A stretch of 51,064 nucleotides of DNA from Saccharopolyspora elongata (GTDB lineage: Bacteria; Actinomycetota; Actinomycetes; Mycobacteriales; Pseudonocardiaceae), in contig NZ_SMKW01000068.1 of NCBI RefSeq assembly GCF_004348985.1, forward strand, positions 1 through 51,064, read 5' to 3'. Within the stretch, counting starts at the first letter, position 1. Each line of letters starts with the position of its first letter. Under the pieces are notes generated by a model. It did no database searches. It was given only the letters and a program-made list of their open reading frames with translations, and was not told the origin of the DNA. A program made the translations under genes and the position numbers. Shown one piece after another: positions 34,675 through 42,565 of the stretch.

Positions 34675-35199
34675 GTGTTCGATGACGGCGACGTGGATGT
34701 GCGTGACCTCGCTCGTAGGGTCGCGCGCCTGGAGGCGATCCAGGAGATCGAACGCCTGAAGTACCGGTACTGGCGAGCATGCGACAGCAAGGATCCCGAT
34801 GCCTTCCGGGAGTGCTTCGTGAGCGAGGGCGCCGACATCGACTACGGCCCCGGCCTCGGCGGCTTCGACGATCGCGAGAAGCTCGTCGAGCTGTACAGCA
34901 AGCTGGCCTTGCGCCGCGACGGCGACCGCTGGCTCTACAACGACATCCACCATGGCATGCACCCGGACATCGAACTGATCGACGCGAACACCGCTGTCGG
35001 CAGCTGGACCTTCTGGTTCATGAGGGTCAACCTCGCCGACGGCGTCGTCGAGCAGGCGTCATTGGAATATCGCGACCGGTACCTGGTCGAAGATGGGAAG
35101 TGGAAGATCCAGAGTTCGCACGTCACTCCCCTGACGGGGGTGAACTTCCCGATCCCGGAAGGAGCGAACGTCGCTCCGGGGCCCGCGGTGCCGCAATGA
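34675..35199 (+). CDS. SnoaL/NTF2-like protein
   Basis: A 174-residue protein with the alpha-plus-beta cone fold of the SnoaL_4/NTF2 superfamily: LEAIQEIERLKYRYWRACDS, FRECFVSEGADIDYG, then strands VGSWTFWFMRV and YRDRYLVEDGKWKIQSSH. Members are small dehydratases, isomerases or binding proteins. Start GTG 34675 has AGGAGG five bases upstream, better than GTG 34633. It follows the SDR gene by 123 bases; the two may act together on a hydroxylated or keto substrate. Confidence 0.75.
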   Translation: MFDDGDVDVRDLARRVARLEAIQEIERLKYRYWRACDSKDPDAFRECFVSEGADIDYGPGLGGFDDREKLVELYSKLALRRDGDRWLYNDIHHGMHPDIELIDANTAVGSWTFWFMRVNLADGVVEQASLEYRDRYLVEDGKWKIQSSHVTPLTGVNFPIPEGANVAPGPAVPQ

Positions 35200-35288
35200 T
35201 GCGGGACGTTCGGGTCGTCGAGGGTGCCCGTTGGTCGCGGGCTTGGTGGGGGCGATGGGTGTCGGGAAGGCCTGCCGCACGATCGACG

Positions 35289-36038
35289 TCACTGCCAGGG
35301 GGCCGCTTGGGCGCGCCACTGGGCCATCTGGAAGTAGCGGGTTTCCTGGATGTACTGCTTCGAGGGCTTGCGGCAGACCAGGACGATGAACGTGATGGTG
35401 CCGGTCAGGGCCAGTGCGCGGACGAGCCAGGCCAAGACGACCATCCCAATCGGAAGTCCGAGATCCCACGGCATCCCGAGCGCCATGTAAAAGACGGGTG
35501 CCAGGAGGCCGCCCAACAGCTCGAAGCACAGCCAGACCGCAGCGAGCACGATGAGTGTCACCCGAGCCCAGTTTCGGCCCGCCCGCAACTGGAATCCGAA
35601 TGCGATCCACAGCGCGACCAGAACGGCGTACATGACTGCGGTGAAAATCCAGTCCGTGTCCTGGGCTGGTACCGGTTCTACGCCGTACTGCTCCAAGGCG
35701 GCGTTGAGACCCGAGGTGACCACGTCATTCGTCAGGTGGACGAAGACGGTGTCCAGCAGGCTGACCAGCAGTGGTACGACCATTGCGATCCAGAACGCCA
35801 TCTCGATCGTTCGCGGCCGACGCGGTTCGGCCAATTCTTGTGCGGGCACCGGTGGAGCCGCGAACGGATTCCCGTACGGCGCTTGCGGATAACCGTGCTG
35901 CGCGTCCAGGAAGCCGGTCTGCGGATGCGGCGACTCGCTGCCCTGGACGTGCGGCTGCCCGCCCTGGTCGGATGATTCCGGCTGGGGAAGCCCCTCCTGG
36001 GGCTGTCCGCCTTGCCCTTGAACAGGTGGCAATGTCAC
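35289..36038 (-). CDS. Membrane protein with Pro/Gln-rich N-terminus
   Basis: A 249-residue protein of unknown function. The first about 70 residues are rich in Pro, Gln and Gly (PPVQGQGGQPQEGLPQPE), as in many actinobacterial cell-envelope proteins. Four hydrophobic helices follow (MAFWIAMVVPLLVSLLD, IFTAVMYAVLVALWIAFGF, VTLIVLAAVWLCFELLGGLL, MVVLAWLVRALALTGTITFI). GTG 36038 is chosen; GTG 36068 is an alternative ten codons upstream. Convergent with the SnoaL-like gene. Confidence 0.62.
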   Translation of the reverse strand: MTLPPVQGQGGQPQEGLPQPESSDQGGQPHVQGSESPHPQTGFLDAQHGYPQAPYGNPFAAPPVPAQELAEPRRPRTIEMAFWIAMVVPLLVSLLDTVFVHLTNDVVTSGLNAALEQYGVEPVPAQDTDWIFTAVMYAVLVALWIAFGFQLRAGRNWARVTLIVLAAVWLCFELLGGLLAPVFYMALGMPWDLGLPIGMVVLAWLVRALALTGTITFIVLVCRKPSKQYIQETRYFQMAQWRAQAAPWQ

Positions 36039-36068
36039 GAATGAACAGTAAGAACGTCGCCGAACCAC

Positions 36069-36337
36069 GCCTACTGATTTCCGGCAATCGTTACAGAACC
36101 GCCGAATCCATCAGCAGGCCGAGGTCGCTCTGAGCGACGAAGGCCGCTGGTGCCGCGGCTCAGGTCGGCATCGCCAAGGTTCGCCCACGCCTGGCCAACG
36201 GCACCCTGGCAGGTCGCGGCCGGCCGGAACGCCTGCCGAATGCCGAAGGAGCCGTGATCACCTGTTCGGTCGATGAAGCGATGTGGGCGTCCAAACCGAC
36301 GAATGGTGTGGACTGACGGATCGTGAGGAGTTTCGCG
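36069..36337. other. Divergent intergenic region
   Basis: About 270 bases between the membrane protein and the EamA transporter. No convincing gene, repeat or operator seen; the right end carries AGGAG seven bases before the GTG at 36338. Confidence 0.35.
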
Positions 36338-37255
36338 GTGATCATCGGCAGAATTGTGCAGCGCCGGGGTGGTGGGCGGACGGGCGTGGCGCCTCCTGAT
36401 CGCACTGTGTTCCTGCTGTTCGCGCTTTATGCGTGCTGGGGTTCGGCGATTCCGGCGATGAAGCTGATGGTCGACAGCGTGCCGCCGCTCGGTGGGGCGG
36501 CGCTGATCTTCTTGCTCGGCGGGGTCGTGCTTGCTGTTGTCGCGCGTGGGCGTCCCCGGCCTACGCGGGTGCAAGTGCGGCACCTGGCGGTTGCCGGCGT
36601 GCTGCTGCTGGTGGGCGGGCAAGGGCTCGCCACGGTCGCGCTGACCGCGGTTACGGCCAGTCTCGGGGCGATCCTCGCTGCGGCGATCCCGCTGTGGGTG
36701 GTACTCCTGAGCGGGTTGATCGGAACCCGTGTACCGGTCGCGTCGCGGGTGCGCCTCGTGGCGGGGTTCGGTGGCATCGTGGTCGTGGTTCTGACGGCGC
36801 CGGGTAGTGCGATCGGCGGGGCGCCGTGGGCGGTCGCGGCTTTCTGCGTTGCGCCGATCCTGTGGGCTGCGGGGAGCCTGTTGATGGCGAACGTCGCCGG
36901 GACGGTCGATCGAGTGGTCGCCAGCGCGGTTCAGTTGCTTGCCGGTGGGACCGTGTTGCTGCTGGTTGCGTTGTCGCTCGGTGAATTCGCCCCGATTCGG
37001 TGGTCGGACGTCAGCTGGGCCTCGGCTGGGGCGGTGGTGTTTCTGCTCGTTTTCGACTCGCTCGTCGGCTTCATGCTCTACACGCGCCTGTTGGAGAGCG
37101 CGCCGGCGTCGCTGGTCAGTACCTACGCCTACGTCACGCCGCTTGTCGGCGCCGCGATCGGCGCGACCGTGTTCGGCGAGTCGCTCTGGGCTGGTGCGTT
37201 TATCGGGGGCGCGTTGGTGCTTGGCGCGGTCGCACTCGAGCTGCGCGGGAGATGA
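36338..37255 (+). CDS. EamA/DMT-family transporter
   Basis: A 305-residue membrane protein with ten hydrophobic helices in two homologous halves, the drug/metabolite transporter layout. The first half begins VFLLFALYACWGSAIPAMKLMVDSVPPL. The second ends STYAYVTPLVGAAIGATVFGESLW, the conserved EamA C-terminal helix pair with the ES motif. Start GTG 36338 has AGGAG at ideal spacing; other in-frame GTGs lie at 36323 and 36386. Likely a metabolite exporter; substrate unknown. Confidence 0.85.
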   Translation: MIIGRIVQRRGGGRTGVAPPDRTVFLLFALYACWGSAIPAMKLMVDSVPPLGGAALIFLLGGVVLAVVARGRPRPTRVQVRHLAVAGVLLLVGGQGLATVALTAVTASLGAILAAAIPLWVVLLSGLIGTRVPVASRVRLVAGFGGIVVVVLTAPGSAIGGAPWAVAAFCVAPILWAAGSLLMANVAGTVDRVVASAVQLLAGGTVLLLVALSLGEFAPIRWSDVSWASAGAVVFLLVFDSLVGFMLYTRLLESAPASLVSTYAYVTPLVGAAIGATVFGESLWAGAFIGGALVLGAVALELRGR

Positions 37256-37262
37256 GCCTCCT

Positions 37263-37421
37263 CGGTCCCGGTTTCGGGTACACCTCGGTGTGCAGGAGCA
37301 CGCTTCCGCGGTCGGACGGGCAAGTCTGCGTCACGCACACGAGCGGGCGCTCTTTCTCCACAGCGAGCAGCCGGGCGGTGGTGGCGCTGGCTTCGACGGC
37401 GTCGAGGTGGCCTTCCATTGA
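37263..37421 (-). pseudogene. Possible remnant of a GntR-family regulator (UTRA-like end)
   Basis: The minus-strand frame encodes MEGHLDAVEASATTARLLAV, then EKERPLVCVTQTCPSDRG and SVLLHTEVYP. This resembles the last strands of UTRA effector domains of GntR regulators. No start or DNA-binding domain is present, and an IS4 transposase fragment lies beside it on the opposite strand. Low confidence. Confidence 0.35.
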
Positions 37422-37486
37422 CCGCGCATCAGGACCGCCTAGCCGCAATGCCGGTCGTTTAGGTTGTCGCGTGGCCGGTAGCCTGC

Positions 37487-37714
37487 GTGCTTGTGGATCT
37501 TGAGGCAGGTGCGGGCGCGGGTGTCAGCGTGGCCGATCGGGCCGCCGTCGGCGTGCTGGCCCGAACGTTCCCTGTGGAATTGGTCGATCGAGTTATTGAT
37601 CAGTACTGGCGTAGGGAACAGCGGACCCGCGCACTGCCCGCCCGGCTGATGTTCTACTTCACGCTGGTCTTGTGCCTGTTTCCGCACGAGTCCTACCGGT
37701 CGGCAATGAAGATC
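37487..37714 (+). mobile_element. IS4-family transposase N-terminal fragment
   Basis: Residues 1 to about 76 of the open frame (VSVADRAAVGVLARTFPVEL, then LPARLMFYFTLVLCLF, ESYRSAMKIL) match the IS4 transposase N-terminal domain. The DDE catalytic part is absent; the frame continues into a DUF4185 sequence. Confidence 0.75.
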
Positions 37715-38464
37715 CTCGAGATGTACCTGCACGTGATGGTGTGCGCGGGGCTCGGCGACGTCCACTGGACCGAGGTGCACCGCTCGACCGATAACGGTGA
37801 GTCCTGGGAGCACACCGGTGCGTGGTGGCCCGGCGACCACCACGGCGGTCTGTTCCAGATGTTGACCTGGGAACTGGGCGACGACGGCTACGTCTACGCC
37901 TTCTCGACCGGGTTCCAGCGGGACAAGGGCCTGGTCCTGCAACGCGTCCCGGCCGACCGCCTCACCGATCCCCGTGCGTGGGAGGGCTGGGGTTTCCGCG
38001 GTGGCGTCTGGGCGTGGGGAAATCCGCCTACCATCGCGCTCACCGGTGCCTACGGTGAACTGTGCCTGCGCCGTGTCGACGATCGTTGGTTGTTGTCGTT
38101 CTTCGATGCCGGCAACTACCGCATCGACGTGATGAACCTCGACGGGCCGACGTCGAATCTGTACGAAGCGGTCCGCAGTGCTGTGCTGCACGGCTGCTCG
38201 TGGCACGGCGAGAACCACGGCAGCGGGCATGTCGCGCAGCTCTACGGCGGGTACATCGTGCCCGGCTCGACGCTGGACGACCTGCACCTGGTCGTCAGCC
38301 AGTGGAACACCGAGCAGAACTGGCCGTACCGGGCGATGCAGTTCGCGGGTAGCGCTCCCCGCCCTGGGGCTCGCCCGCTCCCCGGGGCGGCGGAAACGGG
38401 CAGTAGTACTGGTCGCCGGATCCTGAGGGCAGCTCATGACCTCGTCCTGCGCCGCATGAGTTAG
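37487..38464 (+). CDS. Chimera of IS4 transposase N-terminus and DUF4185 domain
   Basis: An in-frame 325-residue fusion. The first about 76 residues are the N-terminus of an IS4-family transposase. From about EMYLHVMVCAGLGDVHWTEV onward the protein is a DUF4185-type domain (sialidase-like propeller fold; RSTDNGESWEHTGAWW, DGYVYAFSTGF, GGVWAWGNPPT, GYIVPGSTLDDL), found in secreted actinobacterial and mycobacterial proteins. The DUF4185 gene's own signal peptide and first repeats are missing. The simplest reading is that IS insertion and deletion fused two genes. Probably non-functional, or expressed without export. Confidence 0.75.
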   Translation: MLVDLEAGAGAGVSVADRAAVGVLARTFPVELVDRVIDQYWRREQRTRALPARLMFYFTLVLCLFPHESYRSAMKILEMYLHVMVCAGLGDVHWTEVHRSTDNGESWEHTGAWWPGDHHGGLFQMLTWELGDDGYVYAFSTGFQRDKGLVLQRVPADRLTDPRAWEGWGFRGGVWAWGNPPTIALTGAYGELCLRRVDDRWLLSFFDAGNYRIDVMNLDGPTSNLYEAVRSAVLHGCSWHGENHGSGHVAQLYGGYIVPGSTLDDLHLVVSQWNTEQNWPYRAMQFAGSAPRPGARPLPGAAETGSSTGRRILRAAHDLVLRRMS

Positions 38465-38577
38465 CAGTGTGCCGAGTCGCCCGCCGGCGTCGGGTAGGAG
38501 ATGCGCTCTGGACGCAACGGACCGACGTCGCGATTTGCGCCAGTGACGACAACTCCGGCTTCTTCAGCCCTCGCCGA

Positions 38578-39342
38578 TCACGACGACTCCCCGCATTGGC
38601 ACGGTTTCGATCTGCTTGCGCCTCGTTCGGTGTCGGTGGAGGCGTTCGGCCGGTCGGTTTGCGGCGCATTGATCCCGTTGTTGGGCGCGATGGCGGAGTT
38701 GAGGACGGCGGTGTTGGGCAGCTTGATCATGCCGTCGTCGCTTTCCAACGTCAGGTAGACGAGGCCCACTTCGGCTACGCGGCCTTCCAAAGGCCCACCG
38801 AGAGTCCCCGAGTGAACGATCAGGTGGTCGCCGAGGTTGAAAGGGCGCGCGGTGGCGAGCATCAGGCCGGCGAACACGTTGCCGAGCGACTGCTGTGCCG
38901 CAATGCCGATGATCACTCCGGTGACGGCGCCGCCGAGGAGGAGTTGGTCCACGCGCACGCCCAGCTCTCCCAGCGTCAGGACCGCGACGAGGGCATAACC
39001 GGCCAGGGAGATGACCAATCGGATCGCCCCGGCATGGCTTGCGCTGAGCCGAACCCTGGCGCGGCGGCCCGCTTCCCTCGCGAGGCTCTGCACGGCGACC
39101 GATCCCAGCGCGACGAACACGATCGCGCCCCCGATCGCAGCGGCTTTGTACAGGGGCTGGCCGTTGCGGAACCACGCGGCAGGATCGATCAGGGCTGCCG
39201 CCACCAGCATCACCACGGCGAAAAACGTCGCGCCCACGCCGCGCTTCGTGTCGGCGGTGAGCTGTCGTGGCTTCAGGGCCAGCCGGATGTTCCGCCGCCG
39301 GCTGCGGTTACCGATGTCGGGGTCGCTGTTCGGGGAGTCCAT
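38578..39342 (-). CDS. Short MscS-family mechanosensitive channel
   Basis: A 254-residue channel protein. Helices are near 38-55, 66-84 and 108-125. The pore helix TM3 is GGAVTGVIIGIAAQQSLGNVFAGLMLATA, followed by the beta domain RPFNLGDHLIVHSG, EGRVAEVGLVYLTLESDDGMIKLPNTAVLNSAI. It stops soon after the beta domain, so the C-terminal alpha/beta vestibule of E. coli MscS (286 aa) is absent or replaced by a hydrophilic tail. Probable role: release of solutes on osmotic downshock. Confidence 0.85.
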   Translation of the reverse strand: MDSPNSDPDIGNRSRRRNIRLALKPRQLTADTKRGVGATFFAVVMLVAAALIDPAAWFRNGQPLYKAAAIGGAIVFVALGSVAVQSLAREAGRRARVRLSASHAGAIRLVISLAGYALVAVLTLGELGVRVDQLLLGGAVTGVIIGIAAQQSLGNVFAGLMLATARPFNLGDHLIVHSGTLGGPLEGRVAEVGLVYLTLESDDGMIKLPNTAVLNSAIAPNNGINAPQTDRPNASTDTERGASRSKPCQCGESS

Positions 39343-39428
39343 GTGTTTCGATTCTCAGGGAGTCAGCCACAAGATCAAGGGGCCGGCCGCCTTGGATTGC
39401 GGAATCGACATCCCAGAGCGAGCAAGCC

Positions 39429-40520
39429 CTACTGGCCCGACCGCCACGTGGTGAGCAGTCGGGTCAGCGCCTCGGTCGCTTCGTGGATCGCCGTGACGGA
39501 GCACGTCTCGTCCGTGACGTGCGCCTGATCGGGGTCGCCCGGGCCGTAGATGACGACCGCGGGCGAGCCGAGGGCAGTGGCCAGCACCGAGGCGTCGGTG
39601 AAGTACGTGGCGTACTCGGGTCGCCGGTCGGCATCCGCCGGGCTCAAGGCGTCGATGATGGTGCGCGCCAACGGGTTCTCGGGGTCGGTGGTGACGCCGG
39701 GCAGGTCCAGCTCGGTGGCGAAGTCCGTACCGGGCAGCGCGAGCTCGCCGATCGCGGCACGTGCTTCGGCGGCGGTGAACTCCGGCGTGGTGCGGATGTC
39801 GAGCACCAGCTCGGCCCGGTCCGGGACCAGGTTCGGCTGCACACCGGAGTGGAACGCGCCGACGTTGACCGTGGCGGGGCCGTGCGTCGGGCTGGTCGGC
39901 CAGTCCGCGTGCCGGTGGATGCGCACGGCGGTTTCGGCTAGTGCGGCGAGGGCGTTCTCGCCGAGTTCCGGGCGGGACCCGTGGGCGCTGCGGCCGTGCG
40001 CGGTCAGCCGCAGCCACAGGACTCCCTTGTGCCCGAGCACGATCCGGTTGGCGGTCGGCTCGGCGACCAGCAGCGCGGGGCTGGGCGCGAGCTCGGGGAG
40101 CAGTGCCGCGCCTTCGCAGCCGGTTTCCTCGCCGAAGGTGAACACCAGCTGCACGGCCAGGTCGTCGGGGCTGGTGCGGGCGCAGTGCATCGCGGCGGCG
40201 GCGATCGCCGCCACGCCGGCCTTCATGTCGCTGCTGCCGCGGCCGCGCAGCCGGTCGCCGTGGATCTCGCCGCTGTGCGGGTCGAACGACCACGTCGTCG
40301 GGTCGGCGGGCACCGTGTCGAGGTGTCCGGTGAGGGTGATCGGGGTGCCGGTGCCGAACCTGGCGACCAGGTTGGCGCGGTCGGGGCGCGGTTCGTCGAC
40401 CGCGACCTCGAAACCGGCCGACCTCAGCATCGGGGCGAGCAGGTCGGCGGCGGCCTTCTCGCCGGCCGCGCGGGTGTCGAGTCGGACGAGCTGCTGGGCG
40501 AGCGCGATCGGATCGGTCAC
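39429..40520 (-). CDS. M20-family deacylase (ArgE/DapE type)
   Basis: A 363-residue zinc hydrolase that removes acyl groups from N-acyl amino acids or similar amides. Metal and catalytic residues visible: H66 and D68 in GHLDTVP, D98 in GRGSSDMKAG, E131/E132 in GEETG, E154 in VAEPT, and a late His in DQAHVTDE. A dimerisation domain interrupts the catalytic domain as usual. It starts 13 bases after the LacI stop, so it is in the LacI operon. With the divergent amidotransferase-like and phosphotriesterase-like genes, this suggests breakdown of an N-acyl or amide compound. Confidence 0.88.
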   Translation of the reverse strand: MTDPIALAQQLVRLDTRAAGEKAAADLLAPMLRSAGFEVAVDEPRPDRANLVARFGTGTPITLTGHLDTVPADPTTWSFDPHSGEIHGDRLRGRGSSDMKAGVAAIAAAAMHCARTSPDDLAVQLVFTFGEETGCEGAALLPELAPSPALLVAEPTANRIVLGHKGVLWLRLTAHGRSAHGSRPELGENALAALAETAVRIHRHADWPTSPTHGPATVNVGAFHSGVQPNLVPDRAELVLDIRTTPEFTAAEARAAIGELALPGTDFATELDLPGVTTDPENPLARTIIDALSPADADRRPEYATYFTDASVLATALGSPAVVIYGPGDPDQAHVTDETCSVTAIHEATEALTRLLTTWRSGQ

Positions 40521-40533
40521 GGGTCCTCCGTGG

Positions 40534-41544
40534 TCAGTGCTGGGGTGGGGTCGCGGAACCGCGGATGACCAGTTGCAGCGGGAGGGTCCGCCGCACGGTG
40601 TCGGTCTCCGGTTCGGCGATTCGGGCGTGGACCAGTTCCAGGGCCCCGTGGGCCAGGTCGGCGACGGGCTGCTGCAGGGTCGTGAGCTTCGGGCGCAGCC
40701 ATTCGCCGACCCGGATGCCGTCGCAGCCGATCACCGACAGGTCCTCCGGGATGCGCAGGCCGTGCAGTTCGGCGGCGCCGAGGACGCCGACCGCGGCGAT
40801 GTCGCTGCCTACGAACACGGCGGTGGGCGGCTGCGCGGCGCCGGTGAGGTACGGGAAGGTGCTCGCGCCGAACTGCTCGGTGTAGGGGCCGTGCAGGATC
40901 AGGTCCTCGTCGACCTCCAGGCCGGCGTGCAGCATCGCGTCGCGGTATCCGCGGAGGCGGTCGCGGGTGGTGGAGAGCTCCCGCGGTCCGGCTATGTGCG
41001 CGATGCGCCGGTGTCCCAGCTGCGCCAGGTACGCCGTTGCCTGGTAGGCGCCGCCGTAGTTGTCGACCCCGATGGTGTCCACCCCGGCGGTGTCGGCGAT
41101 CTCCTCGTCGAGCACGACCACCGGCAGCCCGTCGGCGATGGCCTGGAGCAGTCGCGGGTTCTCCCGGTGCATCCCGACGTAGATCATCCCGTCGATTTCC
41201 TCGGCGCCGGCGACGAAATCGCTCACCTTGGCTTCCCGCTGCGCCTGTCGCCCGGTCACGCCGATGACGAGCGAGGCGCCGCTGACCGCGGCGGCCGTGG
41301 CGATCTCCTCGGCCAGCGCCGCGAAGAACGGGTTGACCAGTTCCGGGACGATCAGCGCGATTACCGGGCCGTGGTCGCGCGCGCCATCCGGGGATGCCGA
41401 CGGGCGCACCTCGTAGTGCAGTTCCCGGACGGCGGCGTCGATCCGGGCAGCGGTTTCGGACTGCACCTTCAGCTGGCCGCGCAGGTAGCGCGACGCCGTC
41501 GAGGTCGACACTTGCGCAAGTTGCGCAACGCGCGTCAACGTCAT
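40534..41544 (-). CDS. LacI-family transcriptional regulator
   Basis: A 336-residue LacI/GalR regulator. The HTH is at 1-45 (LTRVAQLAQVSTSTASRYLRGQL) with a hinge helix, followed by a periplasmic-binding-protein-like sensor domain (GPVIALIVPELVNPFFAALAEE, DGMIYVGM, VFVGSDIAAVGVLGAAELHG, LSVIGCDG). Divergent from the amidotransferase-like operon and followed by the M20 hydrolase. Two TTGCGCAA sequences lie inside its own first codons (VAQLAQ, using two CAA codons that are rare in this GC-rich DNA), and two more overlap the divergent promoter. Autoregulation is therefore likely. Start ATG 41544. Confidence 0.92.
   Translation of the reverse strand: MTLTRVAQLAQVSTSTASRYLRGQLKVQSETAARIDAAVRELHYEVRPSASPDGARDHGPVIALIVPELVNPFFAALAEEIATAAAVSGASLVIGVTGRQAQREAKVSDFVAGAEEIDGMIYVGMHRENPRLLQAIADGLPVVVLDEEIADTAGVDTIGVDNYGGAYQATAYLAQLGHRRIAHIAGPRELSTTRDRLRGYRDAMLHAGLEVDEDLILHGPYTEQFGASTFPYLTGAAQPPTAVFVGSDIAAVGVLGAAELHGLRIPEDLSVIGCDGIRVGEWLRPKLTTLQQPVADLAHGALELVHARIAEPETDTVRRTLPLQLVIRGSATPPQH
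41512..41519. promoter_or_regulatory. Candidate LacI operator, intragenic copy 1
   Basis: TTGCGCAA palindrome in codons 8-10 of the LacI gene; identical to the copies at 41521, 41634 and 41657. Confidence 0.5.
41521..41528. promoter_or_regulatory. Candidate LacI operator, intragenic copy 2
   Basis: TTGCGCAA palindrome, one base from the previous copy, in codons 5-7 of the LacI gene. Confidence 0.5.
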
Positions 41545-41605
41545 CGCCGCCCCTTTCGTCGAGTGCTCGATCGCAGTGTATCGGCAGGTCTCCGGGGGAT
41601 GGCTC

Positions 41606-41634
41606 TTGACGCGCCGAACGGGTCCGCTTATGTT
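41606..41634 (+). promoter_or_regulatory. Promoter of the amidotransferase/DMT/phosphotriesterase operon
   Basis: TTGACG (41606-41611), 17-base spacer, TATGTT (41629-41634): a good sigma70-type promoter. The first TTGCGCAA operator overlaps the -10 and presumed start point. Confidence 0.65.
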
Positions 41635-41641
41635 TGCGCAA
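41634..41641. promoter_or_regulatory. Candidate LacI operator at the promoter
   Basis: TTGCGCAA overlapping the -10 element, the classical position for steric repression. Confidence 0.65.
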
Positions 41642-41656
41642 CATCGAGCGCAAAAT

Positions 41657-41664
41657 TTGCGCAA
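41657..41664. promoter_or_regulatory. Candidate LacI operator downstream of the promoter
   Basis: Second TTGCGCAA, 23 bases (about two helical turns) after the first, in the leader of the operon. Confidence 0.6.
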
Positions 41665-41687
41665 CGTACGTTCACCAGGAGGCGGAA

Positions 41688-42437
41688 TTGAGTCGGGTGC
41701 TGTTGGCCGGGGAGTCCTGGGTCGCTCGAACGACCGACGTCAAGGGCTTCGATGCCATCGACCGGGCCCAGCTCGAGATCGGTGCCGAGGCGTTGCTCGC
41801 GGCGTTGCGCGCCGAGGGGCACGAGGTGGTGCACCTGCCGTCGCACGCCGTGGCGACCGATTTCCCCGCGTCGACGGCGGAACTGGACAAATACGACGTG
41901 GTGATCCTGTCGGACATCGGCGCGAACTCGCTGCTGCTGCACCCGCAGGTGTTCAACCAGGGACGCCCCTTCCCGAACCGGCTCAAGCTGCTGGCCGAGT
42001 GGGTGCGGGGCGGCGGCGGGCTGGCCATGGCCGGCGGCTACCTGAGCTTCCAGGGGTTCCAGGCCAAGGCGAACTTCCACGGCACGCCGATCGAGGACGT
42101 GCTGCCGGTCGAGATCCTGCCCTACGACGACCGGGTGGAATGCCCCGAAGGCGTCGCCGGTGAGCTCACCGGAACCGCGCACCCGGTCACCGAGGGCCTG
42201 GACGCGCAGTGGCCGATCCTGCTCGGTTACCAGCGGCTGATCGCCAAGCCCGACGCGGCCGTGCTCGCCACGGTCGAATCCCGGCCGCTGCTGGCCGTGC
42301 GCGCCGAAGGAGCCGGCCGGACCCTCGCCTTCGCCTCGGACATCTCGCCGCACTGGGCACCCACCGAGTTCATGGAGTGGCAGGGGTACCGTCGGCTGTT
42401 CCACCAGGCGGTCACCTGGTTGGCCGGCGACCGGTAG
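41688..42437 (+). CDS. Glutamine-amidotransferase-like protein (PF07090/ThuA type)
   Basis: A 249-residue class I glutamine amidotransferase-like protein. The family opening RVLLAGESWVARTTDVKGFDA, then VILSDIGANSLLL, and GGGGLAMAGGYLSFQGFQAKANFHG are seen. The nucleophile position holds no Cys (GGYLSFQG), so it is probably not a true amidotransferase; ThuA-like sugar-modifying roles are possible. Start TTG 41688 is supported by AGGAGG five bases upstream. First gene of the LacI-controlled operon. Confidence 0.78.
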   Translation: MSRVLLAGESWVARTTDVKGFDAIDRAQLEIGAEALLAALRAEGHEVVHLPSHAVATDFPASTAELDKYDVVILSDIGANSLLLHPQVFNQGRPFPNRLKLLAEWVRGGGGLAMAGGYLSFQGFQAKANFHGTPIEDVLPVEILPYDDRVECPEGVAGELTGTAHPVTEGLDAQWPILLGYQRLIAKPDAAVLATVESRPLLAVRAEGAGRTLAFASDISPHWAPTEFMEWQGYRRLFHQAVTWLAGDR

Positions 42438-42565
42438 CCCGGTCCGCGCCCCGCCGGGCTGCCCACGTCACCCGCGGTGTGCCTCGGCGCGACATCGACG
42501 TCCAAGCCTTGCCCCCGTCTCACCCCATCCGGTGCACCACGGAAAACTAGGGAGTGCGCACCGCC

